A stretch of DNA of 64,000 nt from Candidatus Rifleibacteriota bacterium (GCA_015233155.1 JADFYG010000017.1:26309-90308), one strand, 5' to 3'; shown: positions 1-9,978, counted from the stretch's first letter. Notes: a model not told the origin generated them from the letters alone. Numbers and translations: made by a program.

Positions 1-86
1 CCTGCATTCTAGTACCACCCCTACGCCCTGTCAAGACCACCCGGACAAATGCACAACAGAAAAAATTTAGCCCCCCTGAATCAAAT

Positions 87-136
87 CTGTTGACCTTTTC
101 GAATATATTTCATACCGAGGCTATCATTGACTTCAG
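87..136. repeat. Promoter-region repeat, copy 1
   Basis: About 50 bases here match 1862-1911 closely: TCTGTTG, CCTTTTCGAA and TTTCATACC are shared in the same order and spacing. In the second copy the sequence runs into the start of a gene at 1901. It contains a possible -35 box TTGACC (90-95) and, 17 bases later, TACCGA. Here no convincing gene follows on the plus strand, so this copy may be a duplicated promoter left without its gene. Confidence 0.5.
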
Positions 137-194
137 CTGCTAAAACATTTTTCATGATTTCATCTCCGATTCGTCCTATATATTCTTTACTACT

Positions 195-1259
195 TCAAGA
201 ACAAGCGCTTGTGACAAACCACTTGCGGCGAAAAAAGAAGGCGACATTTACCAGGCCGATGAGAACCGGGACTTCAACCAGCGGGCCGATGACGGCAGCA
301 AAGGCGGCGCCGCTTTTTATGCCGAAGACGGCGACAGCGACCGCAATTGCCAACTCAAAGTTGTTGCTCGCAGCGGTAAAGGAAAGCGTGGCGGTTTTCT
401 TGTATCCGGCATTTAATCGGGCGCCCATAAAAAAACTCACGCAAAACATCACGACAAAGTAGATCAACAGCGGCAGAGCTATGCGCATAACATCCGTGGG
501 AATTTGTACGATCAACTGCCCCTTGAGGCTGAACATGACGACAATAGTGAACAGCAGAGCAATCAACGTGATGGGGCTGATGATCGGAATGAAGGTGCCG
601 TGATACCACTCCTTGCCTTTGGCCTTGATGAGCGTAACCCGTGTTACCACTCCGGCGATGAACGGGATTCCCAGGTAGATAAAGACACTCTCGGCAATCT
701 GGCGAATGCTGATTTCAACAACCGCCCCCTTCAAGCCAAAATACGGGGGAAGAATAGTAATGAAAAACCAGGAGTATACGCTGAAGAAAAGTACCTGAAA
801 TATGCTGTTGAAAGCGACAAGCCCGGCACAGTATTCCGTATCGCCTTCTGCGAGCTCGTTCCAAACGATGACCATGGCGATACATCGGGCCAGACCGATC
901 ATGATGAGACCGACCATGTATTCCGGGTAATCGCGCAGAAAAACTATTGCCAGAACGAACATCAGTATCGGACCGACGATCCAGTTCTGGACGAGGGAGA
1001 GGATCAGAACTTTCCAATCCTTAAAAACATCACCCAATTCCTCGTATTTCACTTTCGCCAACGGCGGATACATCATGAGAATGAGCCCAATGGCAATGGG
1101 AACGTTTGTCGTCCCGACTGAGAATTTTTGATTGAATGTTTCCACGACGGACGGGGAAACATACCCGATCCCGACACCGATTCCCATGGCCAGGAAAATC
1201 CAGAGGGTTAAATATCGGTCCAGAAAAGAAAGTTTTTGGGAAACACTAATTTCACTCAT
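195..1259 (-). CDS. acr3: Arsenite efflux permease, ACR3 family
   Basis: This gene encodes an inner-membrane carrier that exports arsenite (and possibly antimonite) using the proton motive force. The 354-residue product has about ten hydrophobic segments and the two ACR3 hallmarks: [10 protein letters not shown] near residue 62 and ARCIAMV near residue 125, whose cysteine (about 126) is the conserved metalloid-translocating residue. Length is normal for the family. A longer reading frame begins at 1274, but GGAGGT lies about six bases before the ATG at 1259, so I chose that start. It is downstream of arsR on the same strand; the restored arsR frame would overlap its first bases, the usual coupling of an ars operon. 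The family call is firm; substrate range is inferred. Confidence 0.93.
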   Translation of the reverse strand: MSEISVSQKLSFLDRYLTLWIFLAMGIGVGIGYVSPSVVETFNQKFSVGTTNVPIAIGLILMMYPPLAKVKYEELGDVFKDWKVLILSLVQNWIVGPILMFVLAIVFLRDYPEYMVGLIMIGLARCIAMVIVWNELAEGDTEYCAGLVAFNSIFQVLFFSVYSWFFITILPPYFGLKGAVVEISIRQIAESVFIYLGIPFIAGVVTRVTLIKAKGKEWYHGTFIPIISPITLIALLFTIVVMFSLKGQLIVQIPTDVMRIALPLLIYFVVMFCVSFFMGARLNAGYKKTATLSFTAASNNFELAIAVAVAVFGIKSGAAFAAVIGPLVEVPVLIGLVNVAFFFRRKWFVTSACS

Positions 1260-1351
1260 TTTTGACCTCCGCAAGGTTCAGAAACTGGGGAAGATTTTTT
1301 ACGAATTCGGCGATTTCATCTCGCTCCCGCCGATAATGCGACAAGGCTTCT

Positions 1352-1777
1352 TCAGTGCTTTTGGCGTTGGCTGCATACAATTTTTCCCATCTTTTCGTTG
1401 ACTTTCCGACATATTTCCTTGAGATCAATTGCCGTGATTTTATGTATTTTTTTTTGCATCTCCCGCGTGGATGTATCGTGCTCCAGCAAAGAAAACACCC
1501 AGGAAAACGTGCTCTTAATCATCGGGGTTATCCGCTTTTCGGTGAGACGGAAATAGACCCATTTGCCTTCTTTACGGCTTTCCACCAAACGCGCCTTTTT
1601 GAGAATGGACATGTGTTTGGAAACCGTTGACTGGGCCAGGCCCAGAAGTTCAACAATCTGGCATAAGCAAAGTTCACCGTTTTTCAGGGCAACAAAGGCC
1701 CGGACTCGTGTTTCATCAGCTAATGCCTTGGTGATGTCGAGAAAATCATTCAAAATTTCAATTTTACGTATCGTCAT
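1352..1777 (-). CDS. arsR: ArsR-type metalloregulator, C-terminus frameshifted
   Basis: This is a winged-helix repressor that should release the ars promoter when As(III) binds. The ELCLC motif (residues 35-39) is the classic arsenite-binding site on the recognition helix region, and TVSKHMSIL is the DNA-recognition helix. The 141-residue frame ends abruptly after VNEKMGKIV. In the next frame, from about 1390 down to a stop at 1252, the sequence reads on as a plausible helical tail (EKLYAANAKSTEEAL, then HYRRERDEIAEFVKNLPQFL) and overlaps the acr3 start by eight bases. One extra base in the GGGAAAAA run near 1385-1392 would explain this. It is either a real mutation or an assembly error. The ATG at 1777 was preferred over an upstream extension because the family homology starts there. 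Confidence 0.9.
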   Translation of the reverse strand: MTIRKIEILNDFLDITKALADETRVRAFVALKNGELCLCQIVELLGLAQSTVSKHMSILKKARLVESRKEGKWVYFRLTEKRITPMIKSTFSWVFSLLEHDTSTREMQKKIHKITAIDLKEICRKVNEKMGKIVCSQRQKH

Positions 1778-1787
1778 ATAACGAAGT

Positions 1788-1816
1788 ATACTATCATCGT
1801 CTGACAGAGATTTCAA
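1788..1816 (-). promoter_or_regulatory. Predicted sigma-70 promoter of arsR-acr3
   Basis: Read on the minus strand: TTGAAA (1811-1816), a 17-base spacer, then TAGTAT (1788-1793), which lies about ten bases before the arsR ATG. The -10 region overlaps ATATAACGAAGTATA, an imperfect palindrome that could be the ArsR operator. The operator assignment is inference. Confidence 0.6.
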
Positions 1817-1819
1817 CAG

Positions 1820-1860
1820 TTGCCCCACGCAGCAATTCAGCCAATGCGGGGCAATGTTTT
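1820..1860. terminator. Hairpin with T-tract between arsR and the GT-C gene
   Basis: TTGCCCC (1820-1826) pairs with GGGGCAA (1848-1854), extended by GCA/TGC, and a run of six T follows on the plus strand. It looks like an intrinsic terminator. However, it lies in the divergent promoter region ahead of the gene at 1901, so it may block antisense transcription or be incidental. Confidence 0.45.
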
Positions 1861-1861
1861 T

Positions 1862-1911
1862 TCTGTTGGCCTTTTCGAAGATTTTTCATACCATATATCC
1901 ATGACTTTTAT
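1862..1911 (+). repeat. Promoter-region repeat, copy 2
   Basis: This is the second copy of the repeat at 87-136. It contains a candidate promoter for the following gene: TTGGCC (1866-1871), a 17-base spacer and TACCAT (1889-1894). The ATG at 1901 follows only six bases later, so either translation is nearly leaderless or the promoter reading is wrong. Confidence 0.5.
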
Positions 1912-3481
1912 TATTTCCGCATGCCCATCAGAAACTTCCGGACGCTCCAGACGGCGACTTCTCCACCCCCTGCCCCTGATCGGGCTGTTCGTGGCTTGTT
2001 TTGTCTTTCATATCTGGCAAGGCGCCCGTGTTGAACCGCAGGCCACGATGGACGCCGCTTATTATCACATTCTGACAGACCGTCTGATAGAAGGCCATGG
2101 TTTCACTGAGCCGTTTACCTGGCATTGTCTGCACAAATACAAGACCCTGGAACACCCAATAGACTACTGGCTTCCACTCGGCTCCACTATATTTGCTGCC
2201 TCCCGACTGGCCGTCCACTCCATTGCGTCTCCCCCACCCTTTGACCCAGAAATAACGCTGAATCGTCTGCTTTGGGCACTCTTGTCCGCCGCCGTGTTCA
2301 TTGCTGCGGTTAACCGCGACCTTAAACCGCGATTCGCACTGCTTGCCTGGGCCATTGTCGCATTCGGCGGCCGTTTCGCCTTTTTTGTCTCGACCAGCGA
2401 CAACGTTGCCTTCTATGCATGGTTCGGGTTTATCCTGTTCGAGGCCCTGAACTCCCCTACCCCACTGCCTGTCGTTACTGGCGTCATTACCGGACTGATG
2501 TGCCTTACGCGTGCTGAAGGCCCCCTTTTCGCTCTCTTCGCAGCCTATCGATTCATGAGGGGAAGTCGTCGGCGGGCGGCCGTGGTAACGCTCACGGCTA
2601 CCCTGCTCATCATCTCCCCCTGGTTTCTCAGAAACTATACCGCCCTCGGAACCATCTGGCCAAGCCAAACAAAGGCATTTTTTCTCCGCGAATACAATGA
2701 CATGTTCGAGCCGGACTCACCGACAAAGCTCGCGGAATTCACCGCGACCGGATTAGTCCCGATTATCAGAATCAGAGGCCAGGCTCTGATAAAGGGCTTC
2801 ACAGAGATGTTCCTGATGCCGGTTCACTTGTTGTTTTTTCCTTTCTGGACGGCAGGTTTAATTGCATATATGATCCGGAAAAAATCGGCCCCTTCGGTCG
2901 GGCTTCCCGCCGAAATAACCGGGAGTCTGCCTTTTTTTCAGGCTTTTTTTTGTATAACGCTTAGTGTCTTACTGCCTGTTCAATCAATGAACGGCACATT
3001 TATGCACGTTGCTGCGGCTTTCTTTCCGCATGCTGCACTTCTTGCCGCAGCCGGACTCGCCGAAAGCGATTGCTCAGCCTCATCGTTGGCGCGCTTGTTC
3101 ACCCGCCCATCGCTGTTCATATTGTATATAGCCTGGTGCGCGATATTCTCCGTCATCGGAATCACGACCACGGACAGCTTCTCGCGCCTTGATTTTCAAC
3201 CCTATACCGACCTCGAACTCACGCGGCATCTTTCCCGGAACGATATCGTCGCTTCGCCTGATCCGGTGCGGGTGAATCTGCTGACCCAGTGTCAAGGCGT
3301 CTGTCTGCCTCGCTCTTATGCCTCAAATACCGGACGCGTGATTGAATTTGCCCGTTCATACAACTGCAGTGCAATTTTGTTTGATAACCGCCACGCGCCG
3401 ATTCCCGAGGATATATTATCCCGACCTGACTTGCACGAACTGGCTTCGACAGCGCACCTTCTCCTGTTGAGCTTAAATTAG
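1901..3481 (+). CDS. Polytopic GT-C-like membrane glycosyltransferase candidate
   Basis: The 526-residue product has a basic N-terminus followed by about ten hydrophobic spans. An acidic first loop carries MDAAYYHILTDRLIEGHGF and then HPIDYWLPLG. This layout, an early extracytoplasmic loop with Asp and a following HP...W/PLG motif, is typical of GT-C glycosyltransferases related to PMT/ArnT that use polyprenyl-phosphate sugars at the inner membrane. I cannot name donor or acceptor. A longer frame starts at 1820, but those residues come from the divergent promoter region, so ATG 1901 is preferred. It is divergent from arsR and has no obvious operon partner. Confidence 0.6.
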   Translation: MTFIISACPSETSGRSRRRLLHPLPLIGLFVACFVFHIWQGARVEPQATMDAAYYHILTDRLIEGHGFTEPFTWHCLHKYKTLEHPIDYWLPLGSTIFAASRLAVHSIASPPPFDPEITLNRLLWALLSAAVFIAAVNRDLKPRFALLAWAIVAFGGRFAFFVSTSDNVAFYAWFGFILFEALNSPTPLPVVTGVITGLMCLTRAEGPLFALFAAYRFMRGSRRRAAVVTLTATLLIISPWFLRNYTALGTIWPSQTKAFFLREYNDMFEPDSPTKLAEFTATGLVPIIRIRGQALIKGFTEMFLMPVHLLFFPFWTAGLIAYMIRKKSAPSVGLPAEITGSLPFFQAFFCITLSVLLPVQSMNGTFMHVAAAFFPHAALLAAAGLAESDCSASSLARLFTRPSLFILYIAWCAIFSVIGITTTDSFSRLDFQPYTDLELTRHLSRNDIVASPDPVRVNLLTQCQGVCLPRSYASNTGRVIEFARSYNCSAILFDNRHAPIPEDILSRPDLHELASTAHLLLLSLN

Positions 3482-3494
3482 ATGTGTCGGGTCA

Positions 3495-3573
3495 TTAACT
3501 GATGCGGCTATTATTCTGTTTTTTTATCTGTGTTCATCCGTGTCCATCTGTGGTTAAATTTGGCCATCAGTTA
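3495..3573. repeat. 79-bp dispersed repeat with inverted ends, copy A
   Basis: The element starts TTAACTGATG and ends CATCAGTTA, so its ends are inverted repeats. Its core has CATCCGTGTC and ATCTGTGGTTAAATTTGG. A second copy lies at 15217-15293 with the same ends and core. Similar TCATCCGTGT-type intergenic repeats occur in many bacteria. It sits between the convergent 3' ends of two genes. Confidence 0.75.
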
Positions 3574-3581
3574 CTACCAAA

Positions 3582-6500
3582 TTAGAATTTCCAGTCGTAT
3601 TTGACGCCGACACGCATTTCGTTTGTGGGTTTTTCCGACTCCAGATTGAATAGAAATCCGCGCGGCAGGCGGTATTCAAAAATATAGGTTTTCTTGTCCT
3701 CGTTTGAAAGCGTACCTTCATACGCGAAAAAGATATTGTGTCCGAGATATTTCCCGATGCGCAGGAACGATCGGCTGGTGCCAGATGTGCGGTCGAACAA
3801 CGAACCCATATAAAGTTCGTCCAGGTTCAAGGCCGTGCCAAGAGTCGATGAGAGCAGACCCGTGAGATATGTGTTCTTGAGATTTTCCAGAATATCGCGT
3901 TCGAGTTGTCCGCGACTGCCGCCGAATTCATTCTGATCAATATTTCGACCGAGAGTGATCAGGGCAAAAATATCGCCTTCAGCCAATGGCGGCGACGAGT
4001 ACAGACGCGGTTTCAATGACGAGAGATTGCCTTCGAGCGTCATGTAAACCTGCGTAGTCTGGATGGTAGTAACCGATTTGAAAAAAACGTGCGGATCAAA
4101 TTGCCCTTCACGCTCGCCGAACTTGACTTCGCCGTTTTCTATGTTGAATTTTCGACGCTGGAAATACAATGCCCCCTGAACCGTTTGAACGCTTCCCGTG
4201 ACATGAACGCCCTTCAAATTTCCGTTGACGCCGAATTTTCCGCGCATCTCGGCGTTCAACATCGAATTTCGCACCCAAATATTGCGCGGAATCTCGAAAT
4301 CCAGTCGAAAATCCAACGTTTGAAACGGAAGCTTATGGTTGAATTTAAATCCATCCAGAAGATTGTCAGCCAGCTGAATGCGGCCCTTGGGCAGCAGCAC
4401 CTTTCCACGAACAACAGGATTGTACACGTTTCCCGTGGCAGTTAAATCGAAGTGGTTGTTCTCGAGGTCAATGCGCCCCCAGGCCACATCGATCTTATCT
4501 CCGGACAATGATAACGACATGGAGCCAGGCCCATCTCGAAAATCAATCTCACCGCCACCTGAAATCAGCCCTCGTCCCAGTTTCGCACTCAATGGGGCGA
4601 TCCTGACAATCTTGTTCTCGGTCTTCATCCCCAGGGCAACATCTTTCAGGGGACTTCGCATGCCCGGAAAAGCCAGCTCTACAGCCTTCAATTCGAAGTC
4701 TCCGGCAATTGACGGCTGAAAAGGGTTCCCGAAAAACCGCATCTCGCCATGCATTTCACCGTGCGCCGTCTTGAAATATTCAGGCAATAGCTTGGGAAGA
4801 TCATCGAGAGGTCCGCGCGGAACCTTTACACACAGGTCAAGATCGCCCATTTGCCATCCTTCCCGAAACGGCAATTTGCCCTCAAAGGTAACCTTGTTTT
4901 GGGTAAGGGAAAGAACCATTGGAGCGACGGATATTTCCCGTCGATTCACCTTTATGCTGGCGTCTACCTGAGGAATCTCCCGCCCGGCCAGGATCATGCG
5001 CCTCACCTGAATATCGGCGGCAAGCCCGGGATTGCTTACTGAACCAGTCACTCCGCCTTTGATCGACAGACTGCCATCTACATCCCAGCCGGGAATTTCC
5101 GCAAGAGAGCCGAGCGCCTTCAGCGAAAAGTCGTGTCCCACCAGGGTAAGCGCGATCAGACCAGCCGGATCCAGCATTCCCTGAACTCCGAAAACTCCCT
5201 GGCGATACTTCAACTCGAAAGAACGGATTTCTAAACGACCGTTCTGAAAAACCAGATCGACAGGATGATTGGCAACGACGACATCGCCTCCGCGACGAAT
5301 TTCCATGCTTCCGACGCTTGCCTTCAAAAAATCCGGCGTGGATGTGGCAAGATTTCCACGCAACTCGCATGCGCCATCGACCATCAGATCTCCCCTGCCA
5401 AATCCCTTCAGGCCAAATGCAGCCGGAACGAAAGAAAGATCTGTACCCATCATTTTCAGCGAAGCCCGATAAGGATGATCCCCGGACCATTTTACCTGTC
5501 CGGTAGCCTCGATGCCCATCTTGTCTACGGCGGCGCGACGAATCGTTACCCCGGAATCATCAAGTGCAAGATCGGCCCCCAGATTTCCCAATTCATGGTC
5601 CCCAACCGCAAGTCCGGTTCCGAAGAGAGTCAGCGAGCCGCTGCGCCCGTTCGGCAGCCACTCAAGATTTCCCTCTCCCGTTATCGATCCCTTTATTTCA
5701 GGAAAAATGCGCTTGACCGCCCGGATTCGCGAAAGAGTCAGATCCCGGGCGGTTCCCTCGCAGGAAAAGGACCATGGAGAGAATCCTCCACGGCCCCGCA
5801 ACTCTATCTCTCCTCCGAATGCCACGAGATCCATGGCTCTAATTTCGAAATGATCACCTATGGAGGCGGCCTCAAATCGAAGATGGTTAAGGGTTTCAGA
5901 AGCAATATTCAGTGATGACCCCATGACGGTGGCTTCCCAAAGACCAGAACCAGCCGCTTTCCCTTCAAGAGATGAGTGTTGAATTGTTCCGGAAATCTTT
6001 CCATGAGGATGCAATTTCGCCAGTCCGGGAATTTTCTGAAGTGCAGGACTCGACAATTCAAGATTCGCCACGTCCACCTGAAAACCCTGAAGCGACCCGT
6101 TTCTAATATCCAACGCGAGAAAACCGTCGGCTGTCGCGCCATCTAAAAGGCGCATCACCAGTGGCTGCAACTCGAATCGCTCGCCGACAAGCGAAAGATG
6201 AGCCCGCAAAGATTCTAATGGCAGTCCCATGATAGACAGCGGGTTGCTCCATACCTCTCCTTCGAGATGCGGATCATCGAGAGCTCCGCTCAAATCTCCT
6301 GTAAAGGAAAAAGTACCGCTCGCCTGTTCCGATGACGCGCCAAAACGGCGTGGAGACAATCTTTCCCCCTTTACACTACACTCGTAACTGGAACTGGTGA
6401 TTTGTCCCTCCACCTTCAGAAAACCTCCATCGGCAAAAACCGCGAGCGGATCGCCGACATTCCAGTCGCTCCCCGTTCCATAAATCCGCCCCGTCAGGCT

Positions 6501-8039
6501 CTTTGCATCGATTCCGAACAAATGCGGCTCGGAGATATCCAGATTCAGGTCATACTCGACCTTATCAAGCTTGTCGACCTGTCCGGAAACAGTGAATTCG
6601 CCGTTCCCCAGGCCGTTGAGCGGAATCTTAAACAGCTTCTGCAGGAATTCCAGGCCGACTCCTGAAAGATGCCCAGTCGCCTCGAAGACGCCTTGTTCAG
6701 GCCCTGCCAGGTTTATTGCAGCCAACCCTGTCACACAACCCCGCTCGAAACTCAGTGTTCCTGATGCTTCGATGCGGTCTCCGACCTGTCGCCATGCAAG
6801 CCCGGCGGGGGGAAGCATTCGGCCATCCCACTGCCACTGCGCAAACGAGGCAATGCCGTCGGTCCGCAGATTCCGGCCGTCCCAGACGACGGTTCCGCTT
6901 CCGTCGACGGAACCAAGGCCAAGACGCGGCTCTACGCGACCCGCGATAAGAGGCCAGGACGGCGGAATAGACAACTGCTCCGCGGAAAAGCGGCCTTCTA
7001 TAACTCCAGGTCCATTTTCTGCCGTTGGCTTCCAGTGACACGCCAAGCCAAGAGTTCCGGTTGCGGGAGCCACTCGCAGATCGACATCGCAAAACTCTTC
7101 CGAGGGTTTCTTAAGCGATACGGAAAAACTTTGAACATCAGAACCAAAAGCGAGCACACCATCTCTTACAGCCATAGTTCCGGATAACTCTTTTTTGAAT
7201 GCACCGAATAGATCGCCCATGGGATCCGCAGCTCGTTTGAATGGATCTCCTTCCCAGGTCAGATCGAGATCGACCCGCCCCGTCAGAGATATCACTTTTT
7301 CCACGAGGTTTCGCGCATAAGAAAAGGGAAGCAGGGTTTCGCAAAACTCGAGGGACTTTGCAAGAGAAAGATCCCGCCAGGCGATTTCCACGCGCATTTT
7401 CGGAGTGTCGAGCGCTAATCGAACGGCTATCGAAGCCACGCCTTCCAAAGGATTTGCGGTAATATTCAGCCAGGTCTCCGCTACTCCTGCGACCCGCTTC
7501 AACTCCATACGAAATGCAGGGACCGTGACTGTCCCGATCGGTGTCACGATCTGCACGCGATCCGCGGAAAACGATTTAATCGGATATGCCGCCAGAGAAG
7601 CGGGTTCAGTCGCGGAAAACAGAGTCGATCCGCGCATTTTTCCCAGGGCGAGGAGGTCGATTTCCGCCCCGACAAGATTGATATTCTCGACAAGCCCATC
7701 TCCGCGCATCAGCGTTCGGAGAGAAGTCCCTGAACTCAGCTCTACATTTAAAGAATCGAGTTTCAGAAAAGGTGTCGTTCCGGAAGCACCAAGAACGACA
7801 TTATTGGTCTCGATCCGGTTTCCCTGAAGCTTAACCTGCAGGTCGGAAAAATCGACCGCTAATCCGGTTTTTTTTTCCAGCGCGGATTTTATCCAGGATG
7901 TTACAGACGCCGGCGGCCGGACATTCGACCGGTACATATGCACTGCAACGGCTACAAACCCAAGGGTGATCAGGGCCAGAAGCCCCACCCCCCTCCATAG
8001 GCGTCTCCAAAACTTTCTAAATCGCTTTACGGAGGGCAC
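3582..8039 (-). CDS. tamB: TamB-family translocation and assembly module protein
   Basis: The 1485-residue protein has one N-terminal membrane anchor (about residues 17-35) after a basic segment, then a very long beta-rich repetitive body (AsmA/TamB-like groove). Its C-terminal DUF490/TamB domain includes GDIFALITLGRN and an ending of the type found in outer-membrane-interacting proteins (VGVKYDWKF). TamB-like proteins bridge the inner and outer membrane and move phospholipids or help outer-membrane protein assembly. The gene is intact and of usual length for the family. No tamA-like barrel gene is beside it in this window. It is the best evidence that the organism has an outer membrane. Confidence 0.88.
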   Translation of the reverse strand: MPSVKRFRKFWRRLWRGVGLLALITLGFVAVAVHMYRSNVRPPASVTSWIKSALEKKTGLAVDFSDLQVKLQGNRIETNNVVLGASGTTPFLKLDSLNVELSSGTSLRTLMRGDGLVENINLVGAEIDLLALGKMRGSTLFSATEPASLAAYPIKSFSADRVQIVTPIGTVTVPAFRMELKRVAGVAETWLNITANPLEGVASIAVRLALDTPKMRVEIAWRDLSLAKSLEFCETLLPFSYARNLVEKVISLTGRVDLDLTWEGDPFKRAADPMGDLFGAFKKELSGTMAVRDGVLAFGSDVQSFSVSLKKPSEEFCDVDLRVAPATGTLGLACHWKPTAENGPGVIEGRFSAEQLSIPPSWPLIAGRVEPRLGLGSVDGSGTVVWDGRNLRTDGIASFAQWQWDGRMLPPAGLAWRQVGDRIEASGTLSFERGCVTGLAAINLAGPEQGVFEATGHLSGVGLEFLQKLFKIPLNGLGNGEFTVSGQVDKLDKVEYDLNLDISEPHLFGIDAKSLTGRIYGTGSDWNVGDPLAVFADGGFLKVEGQITSSSYECSVKGERLSPRRFGASSEQASGTFSFTGDLSGALDDPHLEGEVWSNPLSIMGLPLESLRAHLSLVGERFELQPLVMRLLDGATADGFLALDIRNGSLQGFQVDVANLELSSPALQKIPGLAKLHPHGKISGTIQHSSLEGKAAGSGLWEATVMGSSLNIASETLNHLRFEAASIGDHFEIRAMDLVAFGGEIELRGRGGFSPWSFSCEGTARDLTLSRIRAVKRIFPEIKGSITGEGNLEWLPNGRSGSLTLFGTGLAVGDHELGNLGADLALDDSGVTIRRAAVDKMGIEATGQVKWSGDHPYRASLKMMGTDLSFVPAAFGLKGFGRGDLMVDGACELRGNLATSTPDFLKASVGSMEIRRGGDVVVANHPVDLVFQNGRLEIRSFELKYRQGVFGVQGMLDPAGLIALTLVGHDFSLKALGSLAEIPGWDVDGSLSIKGGVTGSVSNPGLAADIQVRRMILAGREIPQVDASIKVNRREISVAPMVLSLTQNKVTFEGKLPFREGWQMGDLDLCVKVPRGPLDDLPKLLPEYFKTAHGEMHGEMRFFGNPFQPSIAGDFELKAVELAFPGMRSPLKDVALGMKTENKIVRIAPLSAKLGRGLISGGGEIDFRDGPGSMSLSLSGDKIDVAWGRIDLENNHFDLTATGNVYNPVVRGKVLLPKGRIQLADNLLDGFKFNHKLPFQTLDFRLDFEIPRNIWVRNSMLNAEMRGKFGVNGNLKGVHVTGSVQTVQGALYFQRRKFNIENGEVKFGEREGQFDPHVFFKSVTTIQTTQVYMTLEGNLSSLKPRLYSSPPLAEGDIFALITLGRNIDQNEFGGSRGQLERDILENLKNTYLTGLLSSTLGTALNLDELYMGSLFDRTSGTSRSFLRIGKYLGHNIFFAYEGTLSNEDKKTYIFEYRLPRGFLFNLESEKPTNEMRVGVKYDWKF

Positions 8040-8076
8040 ACAAGGACTCCCTGGGTTTAGTTCGAATCAGATAAAA

Positions 8077-9621
8077 TCAGGCTCTAACACGTAAACGACT
8101 GTTATTTATTCCGTAAGTGAAATAAATGGTAAAGCCGATTATCAGCCAAACTATAAGCCGAATCCAGGTATCTGTCGGAAGCCCGCTCATGACCCAAATA
8201 CAGGCCAGTGCCCCCGCCGGGGCAACAACACCGACCATAGGGGCTCTGAATGGCCGCGGTTGCAACGGGTTCGTAAATCTCAGAATAAGAACCCCCGTAC
8301 AAACCAAAACGAAAGCCAGTAAAGTTCCGATTGAAACAAGCTCCCCCACGAGCCACATGGGCATAAGTCCTCCGCACAGACTCACGAACACCCCATTCAC
8401 CGCTGTGGCAATGTGCGGTGTCTTATATGTCGGGTGGACCGAATCAAACCATGGAAGAAGGCCATCCTTGGCCATGGCGTAAAATACACGAGACTGGCCC
8501 AGCATCATGACCAGAATTACTGAAGTCAGCCCTGCAAGAGCACCAAGCTTCACGGAAATCGAAAAAGTCGTCTGAGATAATATCGACCATCCCTTTGCAG
8601 CAACGATGGCATCTATTCCAACGGCTATCGGCTCAGCAACTCCAAGCTCCTTGTAGGGCACGACACCTGTAAGAACCAGTGCAACCAGAATATAAAGCAC
8701 GGTGCAAACGACTAATGAGCCAAGAATGCCGATTGGAAGATCTCGCGTCGGGTTCTTGCACTCCTGTGCAGTAGTGGAAACCGCATCGAAACCGATATAC
8801 GCAAAGAACACTACACCGGCACCGGTCAACACGCCCGACCATCCGTAACTCATGATCTCTTTACCATCCCGAACGCTCGCCCCAAACAATGGAACCAGTG
8901 AAAAAATTCCTGTGGCATCCGGATTAGCAATCCAGTTTGCCGATTTGGTTACTTCCCAGCCCAGGGCGATGAACAGCAACACAATGCTGATCTTCACCAC
9001 AACGATAATATTGTTAACCGTCGCGCTCTCGCGAATTCCTCGATACAAAATGAATGCCACTACGATCGCGATGAAAGTCGCGGGTAAATTCCAGAAACCA
9101 TACATGATATGGCCGTCAGACAATGTAACCTGCTCCCATGGGCCTTTTGTCAATCTCATAACCCAGTCCGGTAAATTCATGCCAAGGGTTTTGTGTATCA
9201 ACGACATCAGATATCCTGACCAGGAGGCGGTAACGGTGACCGCTCCAAAGGCATACTCCAGAATCAAATCCCAGCCGATAATCCAGGCGACGAGCTCTCC
9301 CATCGTTGCATAGGAGTATGCATATGCAGAGCCGGAAACAGGGATCATCGCCGCCATTTCCGCATAACATAATCCGGCGAGGGCACAAAGAATACCCCCG
9401 AGCACGAAACTGTATATAATGCCGGGTCCGGCATAATTCGCCGCTGCTGTTCCTGTCAGGGAAAATATCCCGGCTCCGATGATTGCTCCGATGCCGAGCA
9501 TGATCAGGTTCACAGGGCCAAGAGTGCGTCTTAGTTCTCCTGTTCCGCTGCCTTCAGACGCATGAGGATCTCCGGCGTCGGCAATCAGTTTATTCATATC
9601 TTTTTTAATGAAAAGGTTCAT
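8077..9621 (-). CDS. APC-superfamily amino-acid permease
   Basis: The 514-residue inner-membrane transporter has about twelve to fourteen hydrophobic spans. Near residue 41 it carries IMLGIGAIIGAGIF, the TM1 substrate-binding signature of the APC family, and further on GFDAVSTTAQECKNPTRDLPIGI, typical of the cationic amino-acid transporter (CAT/YfnA) branch. It probably imports an amino acid or acts as an exchanger; the substrate cannot be read from sequence. GGGAG lies a few bases before the ATG at 9621. The convergent order with HU and the gap of about 360 bases suggest it is a single-gene unit. Confidence 0.9.
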   Translation of the reverse strand: MNLFIKKDMNKLIADAGDPHASEGSGTGELRRTLGPVNLIMLGIGAIIGAGIFSLTGTAAANYAGPGIIYSFVLGGILCALAGLCYAEMAAMIPVSGSAYAYSYATMGELVAWIIGWDLILEYAFGAVTVTASWSGYLMSLIHKTLGMNLPDWVMRLTKGPWEQVTLSDGHIMYGFWNLPATFIAIVVAFILYRGIRESATVNNIIVVVKISIVLLFIALGWEVTKSANWIANPDATGIFSLVPLFGASVRDGKEIMSYGWSGVLTGAGVVFFAYIGFDAVSTTAQECKNPTRDLPIGILGSLVVCTVLYILVALVLTGVVPYKELGVAEPIAVGIDAIVAAKGWSILSQTTFSISVKLGALAGLTSVILVMMLGQSRVFYAMAKDGLLPWFDSVHPTYKTPHIATAVNGVFVSLCGGLMPMWLVGELVSIGTLLAFVLVCTGVLILRFTNPLQPRPFRAPMVGVVAPAGALACIWVMSGLPTDTWIRLIVWLIIGFTIYFTYGINNSRLRVRA

Positions 9622-9841
9622 GCATATCTCCCTTCCAGGTTACATTCAATTCTATCGGATGTTGGCATAAACACTGTGTCCAGTATCACAGAGCGACTCT
9701 GACAAAATGTTTCTTCTCTGATGATCCAGAGAACTTTGGGGGGCACCTGCCTCACCTCCACCAGAGCGAGAAAAGGCATACCCGATTTTTCAGGATATCA
9801 CAGAAATTAGCGAAAGAAAAGAAGGCAACGACAGGGTGCAC

Positions 9842-9886
9842 GGTCATTTAATTCACCGCCGGTGAATGGCTTGAATAACATGGTTT
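9842..9886. repeat. Half copy of the 143-bp palindromic element
   Basis: These 45 bases match the reverse complement of 21627-21670 with only a handful of differences: GGTCATTTAATTC, CCGCCGG, GAATGGCTTGA and a final GGTTT occur in the same order. The GC-rich inner arms of the full element are missing here. The rest of the interval 9622-9978 shows no gene. Confidence 0.7.
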
Positions 9887-9978
9887 AGACATAGTTTCTT
9901 TACGAATAGTTTCACTATGAATAATTCTTGATTTGTAACACGTTTGCCCTGCGACCGGATTTTAAATGAAGTGTACGC

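Noticed and set aside
504..1121. Long plus-strand frame of about 205 codons
   Set aside because: It is antisense to the ACR3 gene, rich in polar residues from reverse reading of hydrophobic codons, and has no ribosome binding site.
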